From a virus, in IMG/VR virus record IMGVR_UViG_3300028802_000031, positions 1 to 44,176 of that record: 44,176 nt of DNA; one strand, given 5' to 3'. The notes under the pieces are model-generated. The model had not been told where the DNA came from and did no database searches. It worked only from the letters and a program-made list of their open reading frames with translations. Position 1 is the stretch's first letter. Each line of letters begins with the position of its first letter. A program made the position numbers and the translations under genes. This document shows positions 16,708 through 24,306 of the stretch, in pieces.

Positions 16708-18850
16708 GTGTTCCACCCATTAATTGCTGTGCATAAGGCGGAAGTGCCAACGGCCTTTCGGGCGATGCTATCGGCGTATTTTCCGACTCGAATTCTTCCT
16801 CGTCGACATCCACCGCGAACTGCGCTTCAATCTTCGCAGCGTCCAGAATACCCTTGACGATCATTTCGTCACGGCGGAAGTCATCGTCGACACGAAGCTT
16901 GCGATCCGCGAAGTTAGACTTCGAAATCTCTGTCGCCATCTTGACGCGGTTCTTCTCCATTTCCGACTGAGCGAGGAGCGTCGCGGCATCCGGCTCTTTC
17001 GGAGTCTCTGCGATCTTCTTAACAGTTGCTTCGTCGATCTCGCGGTAGTAACGCCCGACATTTTTGACATTCGCAATAGCCAAGATGTCCGTGAGAGTAT
17101 TTCGGAACTCCTGAACGCCGCAGAGCGGGTTCTCAACGCCGAATTGGGTCATGATGGCCGTCTGCGTCTGCTTCACATCCTGCAGAACCATCAGCCGGGT
17201 CATATCCGAGCCCTTCCCTAGGGTCGGATTAATCGAAATGCGCATGGTGGGGTCGAAAGTAGATGGGTTGACTGTCTCCCACTTGCCTCGAAGCTGAATC
17301 GTGCGCTCCTGATTGGGGTGAGCAACGATCTCGCGCAGAATACCCTTGAAAAGCTGCTTCATGCCGGTTTCGGCAAGTATCCGAGCACACAGTTCGATGC
17401 GTTCCTGCGCCCCTTGGACAATCGCATCAATTCCGGTGACATTCGTGGACTGCAAAGCACGAGGATCGAGACCCTTTGAGGCATCTCCAATCCCCGTCCG
17501 TTGCTGCCGGAGCTTCTCCATAACCTCGAACATACCGAAAACTGGCTGGCCGACGAACTGGTGCGTAATGGACATCACGGCATCCGTGGGAGAACCCGTG
17601 GTGCGAATGGGAGCGCCGATTTCGTCGTTCAGAACATCATCGGCATTCGTGATGGTCTGGTTGAATACCGTCCGAGGCCAGATGGACTGCGCGAGAGAGT
17701 CCAGAGAGCCCCGAAGCATGTTCGTCTTGATGACTTGAATATCCTTCACCAAATCGGCAGGCGTATCACCAACCAGAGTATGAGGCTCAGGATCAGGACA
17801 CCAGACAGCAAAATTCGCATATTCAACGATTTCGTCATATATGATGTGGTGGTTGTCACCAATCGTGTGGATTTCTCTGAGTTCATCGATGCCATCTCCA
17901 TCCTTGTCGATGCGGATAAAGTAGCACCCGTAACGAACGTCAAGAGCGTCCGTTATATCCCCAGTATCTAATCCACGATTCCGAAATAGGCGGTCAGTAG
18001 AATAATTATCAGGAGAACTATTAGAGTACTCAAGTATCTCGTCAATAGGATACCCCATTTCCACCAGGTTAGACATCGGAACCATCTGGTCGTGGCCGAT
18101 AAGTGGCGCACATTCTACATCACGAGCCTTCCGGGATACTCGGAACTCGTCGAGAGGCACCGACATAATCTTAACTAGCGGCTTGGATTCCGTGTAGCGA
18201 ACCCGCAGCGTAGCAAGCATATTCGGAATGAACGGGTGACGCTGATGCTCGAGTACTTCCACCGTCGGATTCTCGCTGACGAGCATCTGAATTTGCTCGA
18301 TGGTCACATTGGAGAATTCCTTCTCCTGGACCGTCTGCGAATTGTCCGTCCACCATCGCGTGACGCCAGTCTTGCAGCGGAGAGCGTCCTTAATGATATC
18401 GTGGAGGATAAGGAAACCTGGGTTATCCTCCCACAGCACATAATTGATATAATCTGTGCACTGTTTTGCGGCTTCTTCCTGCCCTTGATGATTGGGGACA
18501 CAGTTAGCAACGCGCTCAGAAGATGTGAAGATTCTAATAAGGGAGGGGAGAATGGCCATGACGGTATCTCGAAAATCAGTCGAGACTGCCGTTGACTTCC
18601 CTTCGCCTTCTGTAGCCGGTATTTCGCCGTAGAAGTAGTTAAGATTTTCATCGCGATCCGGTCCCAACACTTCTTCTTCAAACGACTTGGAGTCGTCGAT
18701 CATCGTACGAATTACAGCATCATACTCGTCGATTTCTTGCTCGCCCGTAACTGGCCCGCGATCCGAAGCGGAACCCACCACGCCGTTATCGAATAGCCGC
18801 TCGAGCGGAAGGACCTCTTCCATATTAGGAGTGGGGGTTACGACGTTCAT
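16643..18850 (-). CDS. Portal protein, 735 aa
   Basis: A large protein placed directly after the large terminase (ATGA overlap, 18847-18850). It has the layout of podovirus portals: an N-terminal helical region with a YFYGE segment and Trp-Trp motif near residues 165-175, a central beta-rich stem region, and a long C-terminal helical part (residues about 560-690) able to form the crown/barrel. The C-terminal 40 residues are Pro-rich. Twelve copies would form the DNA entry channel and bind terminase. Length matches the larger P22-like or SU10-like portals. No internal frameshift is seen. Confidence 0.85.
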   Translation of the reverse strand: MNVVTPTPNMEEVLPLERLFDNGVVGSASDRGPVTGEQEIDEYDAVIRTMIDDSKSFEEEVLGPDRDENLNYFYGEIPATEGEGKSTAVSTDFRDTVMAILPSLIRIFTSSERVANCVPNHQGQEEAAKQCTDYINYVLWEDNPGFLILHDIIKDALRCKTGVTRWWTDNSQTVQEKEFSNVTIEQIQMLVSENPTVEVLEHQRHPFIPNMLATLRVRYTESKPLVKIMSVPLDEFRVSRKARDVECAPLIGHDQMVPMSNLVEMGYPIDEILEYSNSSPDNYSTDRLFRNRGLDTGDITDALDVRYGCYFIRIDKDGDGIDELREIHTIGDNHHIIYDEIVEYANFAVWCPDPEPHTLVGDTPADLVKDIQVIKTNMLRGSLDSLAQSIWPRTVFNQTITNADDVLNDEIGAPIRTTGSPTDAVMSITHQFVGQPVFGMFEVMEKLRQQRTGIGDASKGLDPRALQSTNVTGIDAIVQGAQERIELCARILAETGMKQLFKGILREIVAHPNQERTIQLRGKWETVNPSTFDPTMRISINPTLGKGSDMTRLMVLQDVKQTQTAIMTQFGVENPLCGVQEFRNTLTDILAIANVKNVGRYYREIDEATVKKIAETPKEPDAATLLAQSEMEKNRVKMATEISKSNFADRKLRVDDDFRRDEMIVKGILDAAKIEAQFAVDVDEEEFESENTPIASPERPLALPPYAQQLMGGTHGSEPEPPTPIAPDGTVSPNQ

Positions 18851-20199
18851 CTCGCTCTCCTGCGCGGCCCATTATCCATCCGCTTGAGATTTCTCTTCAA
18901 CGCGCCCTGCCCGATGCCGATGATGTTAGTTCCACCAATCATCGGCTGAATCATGTTCATCGCCACACAGCCAACTCGCATAGCGTCAGCAGCATGAGAT
19001 GCCCAGTTATGTGCCGGCAATCCGCTTGGACCACGATGGTAGTTGCGCAGCGCCATAAGGCCTGCTTCTGTGCGCACCTTGTCGAACCACATCGTACGAA
19101 TTCGAGCGCGTGTCGCATTAATCCCATCTTCCACCTTATGATTCGGGCACACAAATATATTTGGAAGCATCCCCTCTAGAACTTCTTTACGCGCCACACC
19201 TGTTCCAAGCTCGCGCTGTTTAATATCGTGAGGGAGTATGTGACAACCGTAGGCATAGGGTTTTGCCTTGATCTGAGCCACATAGTGTTCGAGACCCTTT
19301 CCGGTATTCTGGTAGTAATCGAGGACGTGCAATTCTCTCCCGCAGAACTGCATGAACCAGATCGCCATTTCGTCGTCGATACCGAGGTCCCAGGCGGTAA
19401 ACACGAGCGCATTGGGATCATAAGGAACTCCCGTGATTTGACCCCCAGTTGCGCCGCCAGTTCCCACCGAAATGTCGTTGATCACTTCGCCGTAAAAGCT
19501 GCCTTCCACCGGCGCGTCGAATGAACACATCATTTCGCGGGCGAACTCGTCCGCCGTCATATCTTTCGTCATTTCCCGGACTTCTTCCGGGTCCAGCGCA
19601 TCGGTTTGCGTCACCGGTATGCTGAATATATCCCACTTGTTCTTTTCGTTGTCTTGCTCTTTCTCGGCCCGCTTCTTCAATTCGTGGAAGTGGTCGTCTC
19701 CGTTTGACGTGCCAGATATAACCGCCCATCCTTGATAATCAGCAAGACAAGGCCGAATGACACTACCGAGCATACTAGGATTAAGCAGAGGATACTCGTC
19801 AGCAACCACTCCATCGAAGTATAGACCTCGCATTCGCTCATAGGCCGCACTTCCTCCGTAGAGGTTAATCATAGACCCATTCGAAAGAATAACCTGGAGG
19901 TCGCCTTCCACTACCTTCCGATTGGGTAGGGGTTCCGTATAGTGCTTCGCATACCCCCAAACGAGGTCTTTCGCCTGCGCGAATGAGGGTCCGATATAGG
20001 CGTAACGCGGCGGAGGATATGCCCGCTTATTCTCGAGCGCCTTCCGAATAATCTGATTACACAGCGCGACCGTTTTCCCCGCGCGCCTGTGGGCGACAAC
20101 GAATATCCAGCGGGCTACAGAAGCGTGCAGCGCACGGAAGTGTATCCTCGGCGTGTAAGGGATGGTTATCCGGGGTGGTTCTGCAGCTTCCTCAGCCAT
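18847..20199 (-). CDS. terL: Terminase large subunit (TerL), 450 aa
   Basis: An ATP-driven DNA packaging motor with a nuclease. Visible motifs: Walker A AHRRAGKT (36-43), Walker B VVADEY with Asp-Glu (131-136), coupling motif SGTSNG (162-167), first nuclease Asp in FTAWDLG (D271), HD (324-325), and a late Asp in HAADAM (about 405), consistent with an RNase H-like nuclease. Length (450 aa) is normal. It lies downstream of the small terminase, two short genes apart, and is coupled by ATGA to the portal. Confidence 0.93.
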   Translation of the reverse strand: MAEEAAEPPRITIPYTPRIHFRALHASVARWIFVVAHRRAGKTVALCNQIIRKALENKRAYPPPRYAYIGPSFAQAKDLVWGYAKHYTEPLPNRKVVEGDLQVILSNGSMINLYGGSAAYERMRGLYFDGVVADEYPLLNPSMLGSVIRPCLADYQGWAVISGTSNGDDHFHELKKRAEKEQDNEKNKWDIFSIPVTQTDALDPEEVREMTKDMTADEFAREMMCSFDAPVEGSFYGEVINDISVGTGGATGGQITGVPYDPNALVFTAWDLGIDDEMAIWFMQFCGRELHVLDYYQNTGKGLEHYVAQIKAKPYAYGCHILPHDIKQRELGTGVARKEVLEGMLPNIFVCPNHKVEDGINATRARIRTMWFDKVRTEAGLMALRNYHRGPSGLPAHNWASHAADAMRVGCVAMNMIQPMIGGTNIIGIGQGALKRNLKRMDNGPRRRAR

Positions 20200-20265
20200 T
20201 AGCAGCCTTTACATATGTCTCCGGGTCGAGGAGGAGCCCCAGGAAGAGGGGGGAATTGACTTTCA

Positions 20266-20484
20266 TCAATGAAAAGGGTTACGGAACCCCCCGCCTCCCC
20301 CTGCGAGCGCTGTTATAAGGGCGATAAGAGCCAGTAGCAGAACTATCACCCATACACCTTGCTTCACCTTCTGCGGGATCGGCATTATGAACTGCTCGAT
20401 CACCCAGATCGCCAGATACACAATGCCACACAGAATTATGAGCCCTATGAGGAACCATAGGACCGAAATGGCGATACCAGTCAT
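20266..20484 (-). CDS. Small two-helix membrane protein, 72 aa (holin candidate)
   Basis: Two clear transmembrane segments (residues about 5-31 and 43-61) are separated by a short charged loop (PIPQKVKQG), followed by a Gly-rich tail. It has a strong ribosome site (GGAGGGGG). The pattern resembles small Thivi_2564-type membrane proteins of phages and bacteria. Being the only clear two-TM protein in the virion arm, it could be a holin, but no endolysin is found beside it, so lysis is only a guess. Confidence 0.65.
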   Translation of the reverse strand: MTGIAISVLWFLIGLIILCGIVYLAIWVIEQFIMPIPQKVKQGVWVIVLLLALIALITALAGGGGGFRNPFH

Positions 20485-20493
20485 TGCCCCCTC

Positions 20494-20760
20494 CTATTTA
20501 GGAGTAGTGGCCGCCTTCACCGCCCACATCGCCGCGTCTTCGTAGTGGGTTTGGGCCAGCGAAACCAACCGGTTCATCTCGTTACTCTGGTTACGCAGCT
20601 GCTCACAAAGGTCGATAAGGTCTGCGGTCTGCCGCTTGATCTTATTCACGACCGGATCACCGCCCGGATTGAAGTTTTCCCGCACGCGATGAGCCCCTAA
20701 GGACCCGTCGTGCATTTTCCCGAGATATTTCTCGTCAACTTGCGTTTGTTCCTGGGTCAT
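20494..20760 (-). CDS. Acb2/Tad1-like hairpin protein, 88 aa (anti-CBASS/Thoeris candidate)
   Basis: A small, fully helical protein with VRENFNPGGDPVVNKIK (26-42) followed by a helix ending ATHYEDAAMWAVKA-like (the actual string AQTHYEDAAMWAVKAAT is at 69-85). Short phage proteins with an N-terminal NP-x-Gly/IK helix and a C-terminal (E)xx(M)WAVKA helix belong, as I recall, to the Acb2/Tad1 hairpin family. Its members form hexamers that soak up cyclic oligonucleotide or cyclic ADP-ribose signals and so block CBASS or Thoeris defence. It overlaps the small terminase gene by 26 bp, with GAGGTG before ATG. Family membership is by memory and moderately sure. Confidence 0.55.
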   Translation of the reverse strand: MTQEQTQVDEKYLGKMHDGSLGAHRVRENFNPGGDPVVNKIKRQTADLIDLCEQLRNQSNEMNRLVSLAQTHYEDAAMWAVKAATTPK

Positions 20761-21232
20761 TTATCACCTCACCCTCTATGTCCTTGTTGCTGTCCCCGAA
20801 TTGCTGCCCGTCCTGCCACTGCACAATAATGGTGCCCCCAGCCGAGTTTTTCAGGCTCAGCGAAGGGGCACCACCCGTCCCCCACCCTTTGGACCTCCCT
20901 ATGTTTGTTAGCACGAATCGGGACATTGTGTCCCGCCGCGATGGGTCTTGCTCATCCAAGAGTGCATCTAGAACGTTGCTTTCCGCTATGTCAACTAACC
21001 TATCAGCTGCTTCTTGCATTTCAGCGGATAGGTAAGGTGACTTCTTAACGAAATTGCGGAGCCGAATGCTAGTGGTCTTTAGCAACTGAGCCGCTTTGCT
21101 GACGTTTCCGTTCGCCATCCAAAGCGCAGTGCGGCATTCCTCTATGTCCAGTGGAAGTTCGGTTGGCCGCTCTTTGTACGGCATGGTGGGAAGTGCCACC
21201 AAGTCGTTGGGAATATGGTCGTCATCTGCCAT
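20735..21232 (-). CDS. terS: Terminase small subunit, 165 aa
   Basis: First of the packaging genes. Residues about 33-62 (WMANGNVSKAAQLLKTTSIR and the next helix) form a helix-turn-helix of the type that recognises packaging sites. A helical oligomerisation region (SAEMQEAADRLVDIAESNV) follows, then a flexible C-terminus likely to contact TerL. A promoter (21266-21238) ends five bases before ATG, so its RNA would begin at or within about one base of the start codon, and the gene may be read from a leaderless message. DNA-binding specificity cannot be read from the sequence. Confidence 0.75.
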   Translation of the reverse strand: MADDDHIPNDLVALPTMPYKERPTELPLDIEECRTALWMANGNVSKAAQLLKTTSIRLRNFVKKSPYLSAEMQEAADRLVDIAESNVLDALLDEQDPSRRDTMSRFVLTNIGRSKGWGTGGAPSLSLKNSAGGTIIVQWQDGQQFGDSNKDIEGEVINDPGTNAS

Positions 21233-21237
21233 TCTTT

Positions 21238-21266
21238 ATCATAGCACGCACGCGCGGGCGTGTCAA
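21238..21266 (-). promoter_or_regulatory. Promoter for terminase and head operon (TTGACA-17-TATGAT)
   Basis: -35 TTGACA at 21266-21261, 17-bp spacer ending GCGTGC, -10 TATGAT at 21243-21238. The predicted start falls at about 21232-21231, on the terS ATG. Confidence 0.8.
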
Positions 21267-21378
21267 GATAGCAGAATATAGGGTGGACGCTCGACGCGCT
21301 GGGAGGGTGAAGAGCCGCGCGCTGACCAGAGTCAAATGTTGCGGGGAAGGCAGCCATCCGAGCGTCCTAACCGAAACC

Positions 21379-21795
21379 TCACTTAGTACCCGAATGCGGG
21401 GTTGCTACCGGCGCTTTCGGGGCCGTTGGAGTCGCAGGAGCACCCGACCGTGCCTTCGCGATTTCGTGCAAATCCGGCACATGCGGGTCTGGGTTCATGT
21501 GCTTCGTGATGGGTGCCCCAGATGGTGTCAGGGCTTCTTCTGCCGAGGCTGCCTTCGCTCCGACGACGCGCGCATAACTGCCGCCATCCTTCGGCATTTC
21601 TTTGACCGCCGCTCCGGTGGGTGTTCCGTTCTCGTCCAGCTTCACCCAGCCGACTTCGCCCACTCCGAGATCACCGGCAATAGCGTGGATTTCCGCCACA
21701 GTGAATGGCTCTTCCACCGGTTGCTGCTCCGCCGTAACAGGCGGATTCATGTTATTCGTCGTCGCCGCTCCTCTAACTTGTCCGCCTGCCGCCAT
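21379..21795 (-). CDS. Unknown protein paralogous to the 183-aa gene upstream, 138 aa
   Basis: It has a good ribosome site (AGGAG, 8 bp before ATG). The core GDLGVGEVGWVKLDENGTPT (about 41-60), followed later by ALTPSGAPITKHMN (89-102), aligns with GDLLPGNFGWLPLDSAGKPS and ALVTPAGGPLNDKMN in the next gene upstream, so the two are duplicates. The tail is Pro/Ala-rich and disordered. Lying between the control region and terminase in the virion arm, they are probably minor structural proteins. No known family is recognised. Confidence 0.6.
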   Translation of the reverse strand: MAAGGQVRGAATTNNMNPPVTAEQQPVEEPFTVAEIHAIAGDLGVGEVGWVKLDENGTPTGAAVKEMPKDGGSYARVVGAKAASAEEALTPSGAPITKHMNPDPHVPDLHEIAKARSGAPATPTAPKAPVATPHSGTK

Positions 21796-21817
21796 GCTAT
21801 TACTCCTTTGCTAGGTT

Positions 21818-22369
21818 CTACTCTGCCGCTGTGAATGTGAAGCTCTGGGGTGCTGTCTCGCCCAATTCCGTCCGCACGACTACGGGGTATGCGCCAGGCG
21901 TAGAAGCTAGACTTGGCTTTACGACTGTCGTCACACTGGTTGGGCTTATGAATGTTGTCGGCTCTTCTCCGCCGTTGAATATGATTTTGCACGTCGGCGA
22001 AAAATTAGTCCCCGTGCACGTAAGTACCAAATCCGCCCCGCCGATTACCGCCGTCGCAGGCGAAATGCTAGCCAGAGTTGGGGGTGCCGTTGGCTCATTC
22101 GGCCTTGCGGGTATATACAACCTATCCGAATTGGCATTCATTTTGTCGTTTAGCGGGCCGCCAGCTGGCGTAACCAGCGCATCTATATTCAGGTTCGGCT
22201 GGAATGAGGCGAACACCCTCGCCACCGCCGTTTGTATACCGGGGAAGGCTAAAGTAGCTGGCCCGGATGGCTTCCCAGCCGAATCCAATGGTAACCAACC
22301 GAAATTACCAGGAAGGAGATCGCCTATTTTGTCGTCGTGAGGGCCTACATATTGCGTCGGAACTGGCAT
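21818..22369 (-). CDS. Ig-like (IPT/TIG-type) domain protein, 183 aa
   Basis: The first gene of the leftward arm. I place the start at 22369 (MPVPTQYVG), because the earlier ATG at 22393 lies inside the -10 box of the promoter and cannot be in its RNA; GGAGG sits 5 bp before 22369. Residues 1-75 match the 138-aa paralogue downstream. After a Pro-rich linker, residues about 92-183 form one immunoglobulin-like IPT/TIG domain (PTLASISPATAVIGGADLVL, then CTGTNFSPTCKIIFNG). Such domains decorate phage heads or tails and may bind host polysaccharide. A surface role is inferred. Confidence 0.65.
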   Translation of the reverse strand: MPVPTQYVGPHDDKIGDLLPGNFGWLPLDSAGKPSGPATLAFPGIQTAVARVFASFQPNLNIDALVTPAGGPLNDKMNANSDRLYIPARPNEPTAPPTLASISPATAVIGGADLVLTCTGTNFSPTCKIIFNGGEEPTTFISPTSVTTVVKPSLASTPGAYPVVVRTELGETAPQSFTFTAAE

Positions 22370-22391
22370 TGGGACCTCCACTGTATGCTTC

Positions 22392-22421
22392 ATTATACCA
22401 CGCGCGGGGGGCGTGCGTCAA
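22392..22421 (-). promoter_or_regulatory. Leftward promoter (TTGACG-18-TATAAT)
   Basis: -35 TTGACG at 22421-22416, 18-bp GC-rich spacer ending GCGTGG, consensus -10 TATAAT at 22397-22392. The -10 overlaps an ATG (22393), which forces the true start of the first leftward gene to 22369. Confidence 0.85.
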
Positions 22422-22530
22422 GTAGGGGGAATCGACGTACGGGAAGACTATCAAGCGACGCGCGAGGACTTGTTAACTTGAGACTACCGCATACGCAAAT
22501 TGAAAAACATTTTGCGTCGAGCGCGGGTCC

Positions 22531-22559
22531 CGCTCCGTTGTGCAATGCACAACGGAGCG
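22531..22559. repeat. Perfect 14-bp inverted repeat with 1-bp centre
   Basis: The left arm CGCTCCGTTGTGCA (22531-22544) and right arm TGCACAACGGAGCG (22546-22559) are exact reverse complements around a single A. It lies midway between the two divergent promoters. The short centre favours a protein-binding operator or origin site over an RNA hairpin. Confidence 0.9.
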
Positions 22560-22644
22560 TCGGGGGGAGTTCGAAGCATGCGCGGAACGCAACCTTGCCC
22601 TGCGTGTCGCGCATGGCGAAGCTGTTGTGGCACGGCGCTTGCGT

Positions 22645-22654
22645 GTTGCGCAAC
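22645..22654. repeat. 10-bp palindrome GTTGCGCAAC
   Basis: A perfect palindrome 60 bp upstream of the rightward promoter. Related half-sites (GCGCAAC) recur at about 22675-22700. It is a possible operator. Confidence 0.6.
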
Positions 22655-22713
22655 ATCGCGATAGGCAAGCAACGTGCCAACCAGCCATGCGTCGTGCGCA
22701 ACGTCGCCATGCC

Positions 22714-22742
22714 TTGACAACGACCTCGCGGCGTGGTACGGT
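22714..22742 (+). promoter_or_regulatory. Early rightward promoter (TTGACA-17-TACGGT)
   Basis: -35 TTGACA at 22714-22719, 17-bp spacer ending GCGTGG, -10 TACGGT at 22737-22742. It drives the first rightward gene at 22798 with a leader of about 50 nt. Confidence 0.8.
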
Positions 22743-22797
22743 TGCGGGTGGCGACGGGGCGGCAACCAGCAGCCCGGCCAGAAACGGAGCAACGAAG

Positions 22798-23217
22798 ATG
22801 GAAGACCACAACCAAGAAGTGCAGATCGACGCCGAAGTTGCAGAGGACAACGCAAAGCGCAACTCGTGCGTGCAAGTCGCCTACAAGACACGCTACGCCG
22901 AACGCGCGGTCGCCGCAGGCACCAAACGCAAGGCCGCGCAGCGCTCCTGCTGGGACTGGCTGGCACAAACGATCGCTGGCGAGTGCCTGGTCGGGAAGGA
23001 CCGGATCGACATCGACAAGTTCCGCGCCCTGCTCGTTGCCAACGGCCTCGAGGAGAAGCCGTGGTGGAACACCAGGACGAAGGGCTGGGAAGGCCGGTTC
23101 CGGATGTCCGGTCGCCTCGCCCTCCAGCGGGTCGTAGCCGAAGCGGGCGTTCTGCTCACGACAGACGGCGACGAGCTGGTTCCGCCCACCGAGTGGGTGG
23201 CGAAGCACACGCACTAG
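22798..23217 (+). CDS. Phage-specific paralogue family member A, 139 aa
   Basis: The first early gene. A four-member family in this genome shares an RxxWDWL-like helix, an ID(I)DxFxxLLxANG segment and the box KGWEGR(L/F)RM(S/T)GR followed by LxxxV. Here these are CWDWLAQTI (about 51-59), IDIDKFRALLVANGL (about 70-84) and TKGWEGRFRMSGR (about 93-105). ATG follows ACGGAGC at a normal distance. The fold looks helical with a basic, Gly-containing box that could bind nucleic acid. I recognise no characterised homologue. Expression from the first early promoter suggests a take-over or regulatory role; this is inference. Confidence 0.75.
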   Translation: MEDHNQEVQIDAEVAEDNAKRNSCVQVAYKTRYAERAVAAGTKRKAAQRSCWDWLAQTIAGECLVGKDRIDIDKFRALLVANGLEEKPWWNTRTKGWEGRFRMSGRLALQRVVAEAGVLLTTDGDELVPPTEWVAKHTH

Positions 23218-23223
23218 GGCGAA

Positions 23224-23259
23224 ACGGGGCGAAAGCCCCGTCCACCCGTTCTGCGGGTG
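23224..23259 (+). other. Two tandem RNA hairpins
   Basis: ACGGGGC-GAAA-GCCCCGT (23224-23241; 7-bp stem with a GNRA-type tetraloop) is followed at once by CACCCG-TTCTG-CGGGTG (23243-23259). There is no T tract, so they are more likely RNA stabilisers or processing signals between the first two early genes than terminators. Confidence 0.7.
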
Positions 23260-23286
23260 CTGACGAGCCCAACACAGGAGACGAAA

Positions 23287-23487
23287 ATGGACGAAATCGC
23301 TCGCTACATCGCAGTTGCCAAGTGGGACGAAGACAAGGTGTGTGCCTACTGCGCAACAATCGAAGAGATCGCGAAACTCGTTGGTGCCGATCGTTCGGAC
23401 ATCCACTGGTCGCTGAAACGCTGCGGACGCTGGGACAGCGAAGATCGAAAGTGGGTCGTGATCGACCAACACCAAGAAGAGATCTGA
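23287..23487 (+). CDS. Small early protein, 66 aa
   Basis: The ATG at 23287 has AGGAG 7-8 bp upstream. The sequence (IARYIAVAKWDEDKVCAYCA) is followed by a helix-turn-helix-like stretch, TIEEIAKLVGADRSDIHWSL, and a C-terminal KWVVID strand. This could be a small DNA-binding regulator, but the motif is short. It follows the two hairpins and precedes its own downstream promoter. Confidence 0.6.
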   Translation: MDEIARYIAVAKWDEDKVCAYCATIEEIAKLVGADRSDIHWSLKRCGRWDSEDRKWVVIDQHQEEI

Positions 23488-23496
23488 GAAAACCCC

Positions 23497-23525
23497 TTGA
23501 CACGAGCCCCGCCGTGTGGTACGGT
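23497..23525 (+). promoter_or_regulatory. Early promoter (TTGACA-17-TACGGT)
   Basis: TTGACA 23497-23502, spacer ending GTGTGG, -10 TACGGT 23520-23525. It serves the genes at 23549 and 23710. Confidence 0.8.
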
Positions 23526-23548
23526 GGGGCACAACACAGGAGCAAAAC

Positions 23549-23713
23549 ATGGAACACCCAGCAACCAAGGCGCTGCACGAAATCGAAGCGGAAATCGACG
23601 AACTTCAACAGGCGCTTTTCGCGCTGATCGACAAGCACGGGCGCGAAGCAGTGGAAATCGCCTTCGAGCAAGTGATCGAAGTGGTGAAAGCAGAACAGGA
23701 GCAGAACCAATGA
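23549..23713 (+). CDS. Small helical early protein, 54 aa
   Basis: An acidic, fully helical protein (EIEAEIDELQQALFALIDKH) with heptad-like hydrophobic spacing, probably a short coiled coil. CAGGAG precedes ATG. Its stop overlaps the next start as ATGA. The function is unknown. Confidence 0.65.
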   Translation: MEHPATKALHEIEAEIDELQQALFALIDKHGREAVEIAFEQVIEVVKAEQEQNQ

Positions 23714-24012
23714 TCAAGAACTTCTCATGGCTTGGCTTGTATGACGAAACGGACGACGACGGCTTCTACGTGCAGGGCGAACTCGCCTTCGCAGCAGAAC
23801 GCAAGATCCTAACAGAAATTGGCGCTCCGGACGTGGAACTCATCGAATTTCTATCAATGGAACCCGAGGATCGAGACGATTCGATGTTCACAGCGAACGT
23901 CACTGAACGCTTCGCAGCCTGGGCGAAATCCAAGCGCATAAAATGGGAGTTCAGTCCCGCCATAACGGAACCGGTCGAGAACGGCGAATCGAACCTGGTT
24001 TACTACGACTGA
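23710..24012 (+). CDS. Acidic early protein, 100 aa
   Basis: ATGA-coupled to the preceding gene. It is a small mixed alpha/beta protein rich in Asp/Glu (YDETDDDGFYVQGELAFAAE), with a central helix and a C-terminal basic-aromatic strand (SKRIKWEFSPAI). High acidity in early phage proteins often marks DNA mimics or inhibitors, but nothing specific is recognised. Confidence 0.6.
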   Translation: MIKNFSWLGLYDETDDDGFYVQGELAFAAERKILTEIGAPDVELIEFLSMEPEDRDDSMFTANVTERFAAWAKSKRIKWEFSPAITEPVENGESNLVYYD

Positions 24013-24082
24013 GAAGTGGCGCGCGGGGCGTAAGCCCCCACCCTCTACGAAGCGTTTCATCGGACGCTAGGCGAAACTGGAC

Positions 24083-24111
24083 TTGACAAGCGGCAGACGC
24101 TGTGTTAAAAT
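24083..24111 (+). promoter_or_regulatory. Early promoter (TTGACA-17-TAAAAT)
   Basis: TTGACA 24083-24088, 17-bp spacer, TAAAAT 24106-24111. The next gene's ATG is only 6 nt past the -10, so the message should be leaderless. Confidence 0.8.
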
Positions 24112-24117
24112 GGACGC

Positions 24118-24306
24118 ATGAACATAGAAACACACGTCGCCATAACACGAAAGCGGGACGGGGCCGAAACTGTCAGCAACGTGCGATACGCTTCGTACAT
24201 CACAAATCAAAAAGTGAAGGATATAATTGAACTCATTGAACGCGGGGGCGGACGTGCGGAATTTAAACACTACGTGGTGCAAGTAGTTCGTTACACGTGG
24301 ACTTAA
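24118..24306 (+). CDS. Small early protein from a leaderless message, 62 aa
   Basis: There is no ribosome-binding site. The ATG is six bases beyond a good -10 box, so transcription should start at the A of ATG. The sequence (MNIETHVAITRKRDGAETVS...) has an N-terminal beta strand, a helix (NQKVKDIIELIERGGG) and a C-terminal strand, suggesting a small alpha/beta fold. The function is unknown. Leaderless genes are tolerated in alphaproteobacteria, which fits the proposed host. Confidence 0.6.
   Translation: MNIETHVAITRKRDGAETVSNVRYASYITNQKVKDIIELIERGGGRAEFKHYVVQVVRYTWT

Larger units (their letters stand above)
22370..22797. promoter_or_regulatory. Divergent control region between the two gene arms
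   Basis: About 430 bp without a supported gene. It contains a leftward promoter (22421-22392), an AT-rich patch (about 22497-22516), a perfect 14-bp inverted repeat (22531-22559), a 10-bp palindrome (22645-22654), several short GCGCAAC-type repeats, and a rightward promoter (22714-22742). This is where both transcription units begin. It could also hold the replication origin or operator sites for the HTH or ParB-like regulators. Frames crossing it are Arg/Cys-rich shadows. Confidence 0.7.

Noticed and set aside
22393-23568. Long minus-strand frame (391 aa) across the control region and first early genes
   Set aside because: Arg/Cys/Leu-rich with no domain pattern, antisense to two well-supported genes, and it crosses promoters and palindromes.
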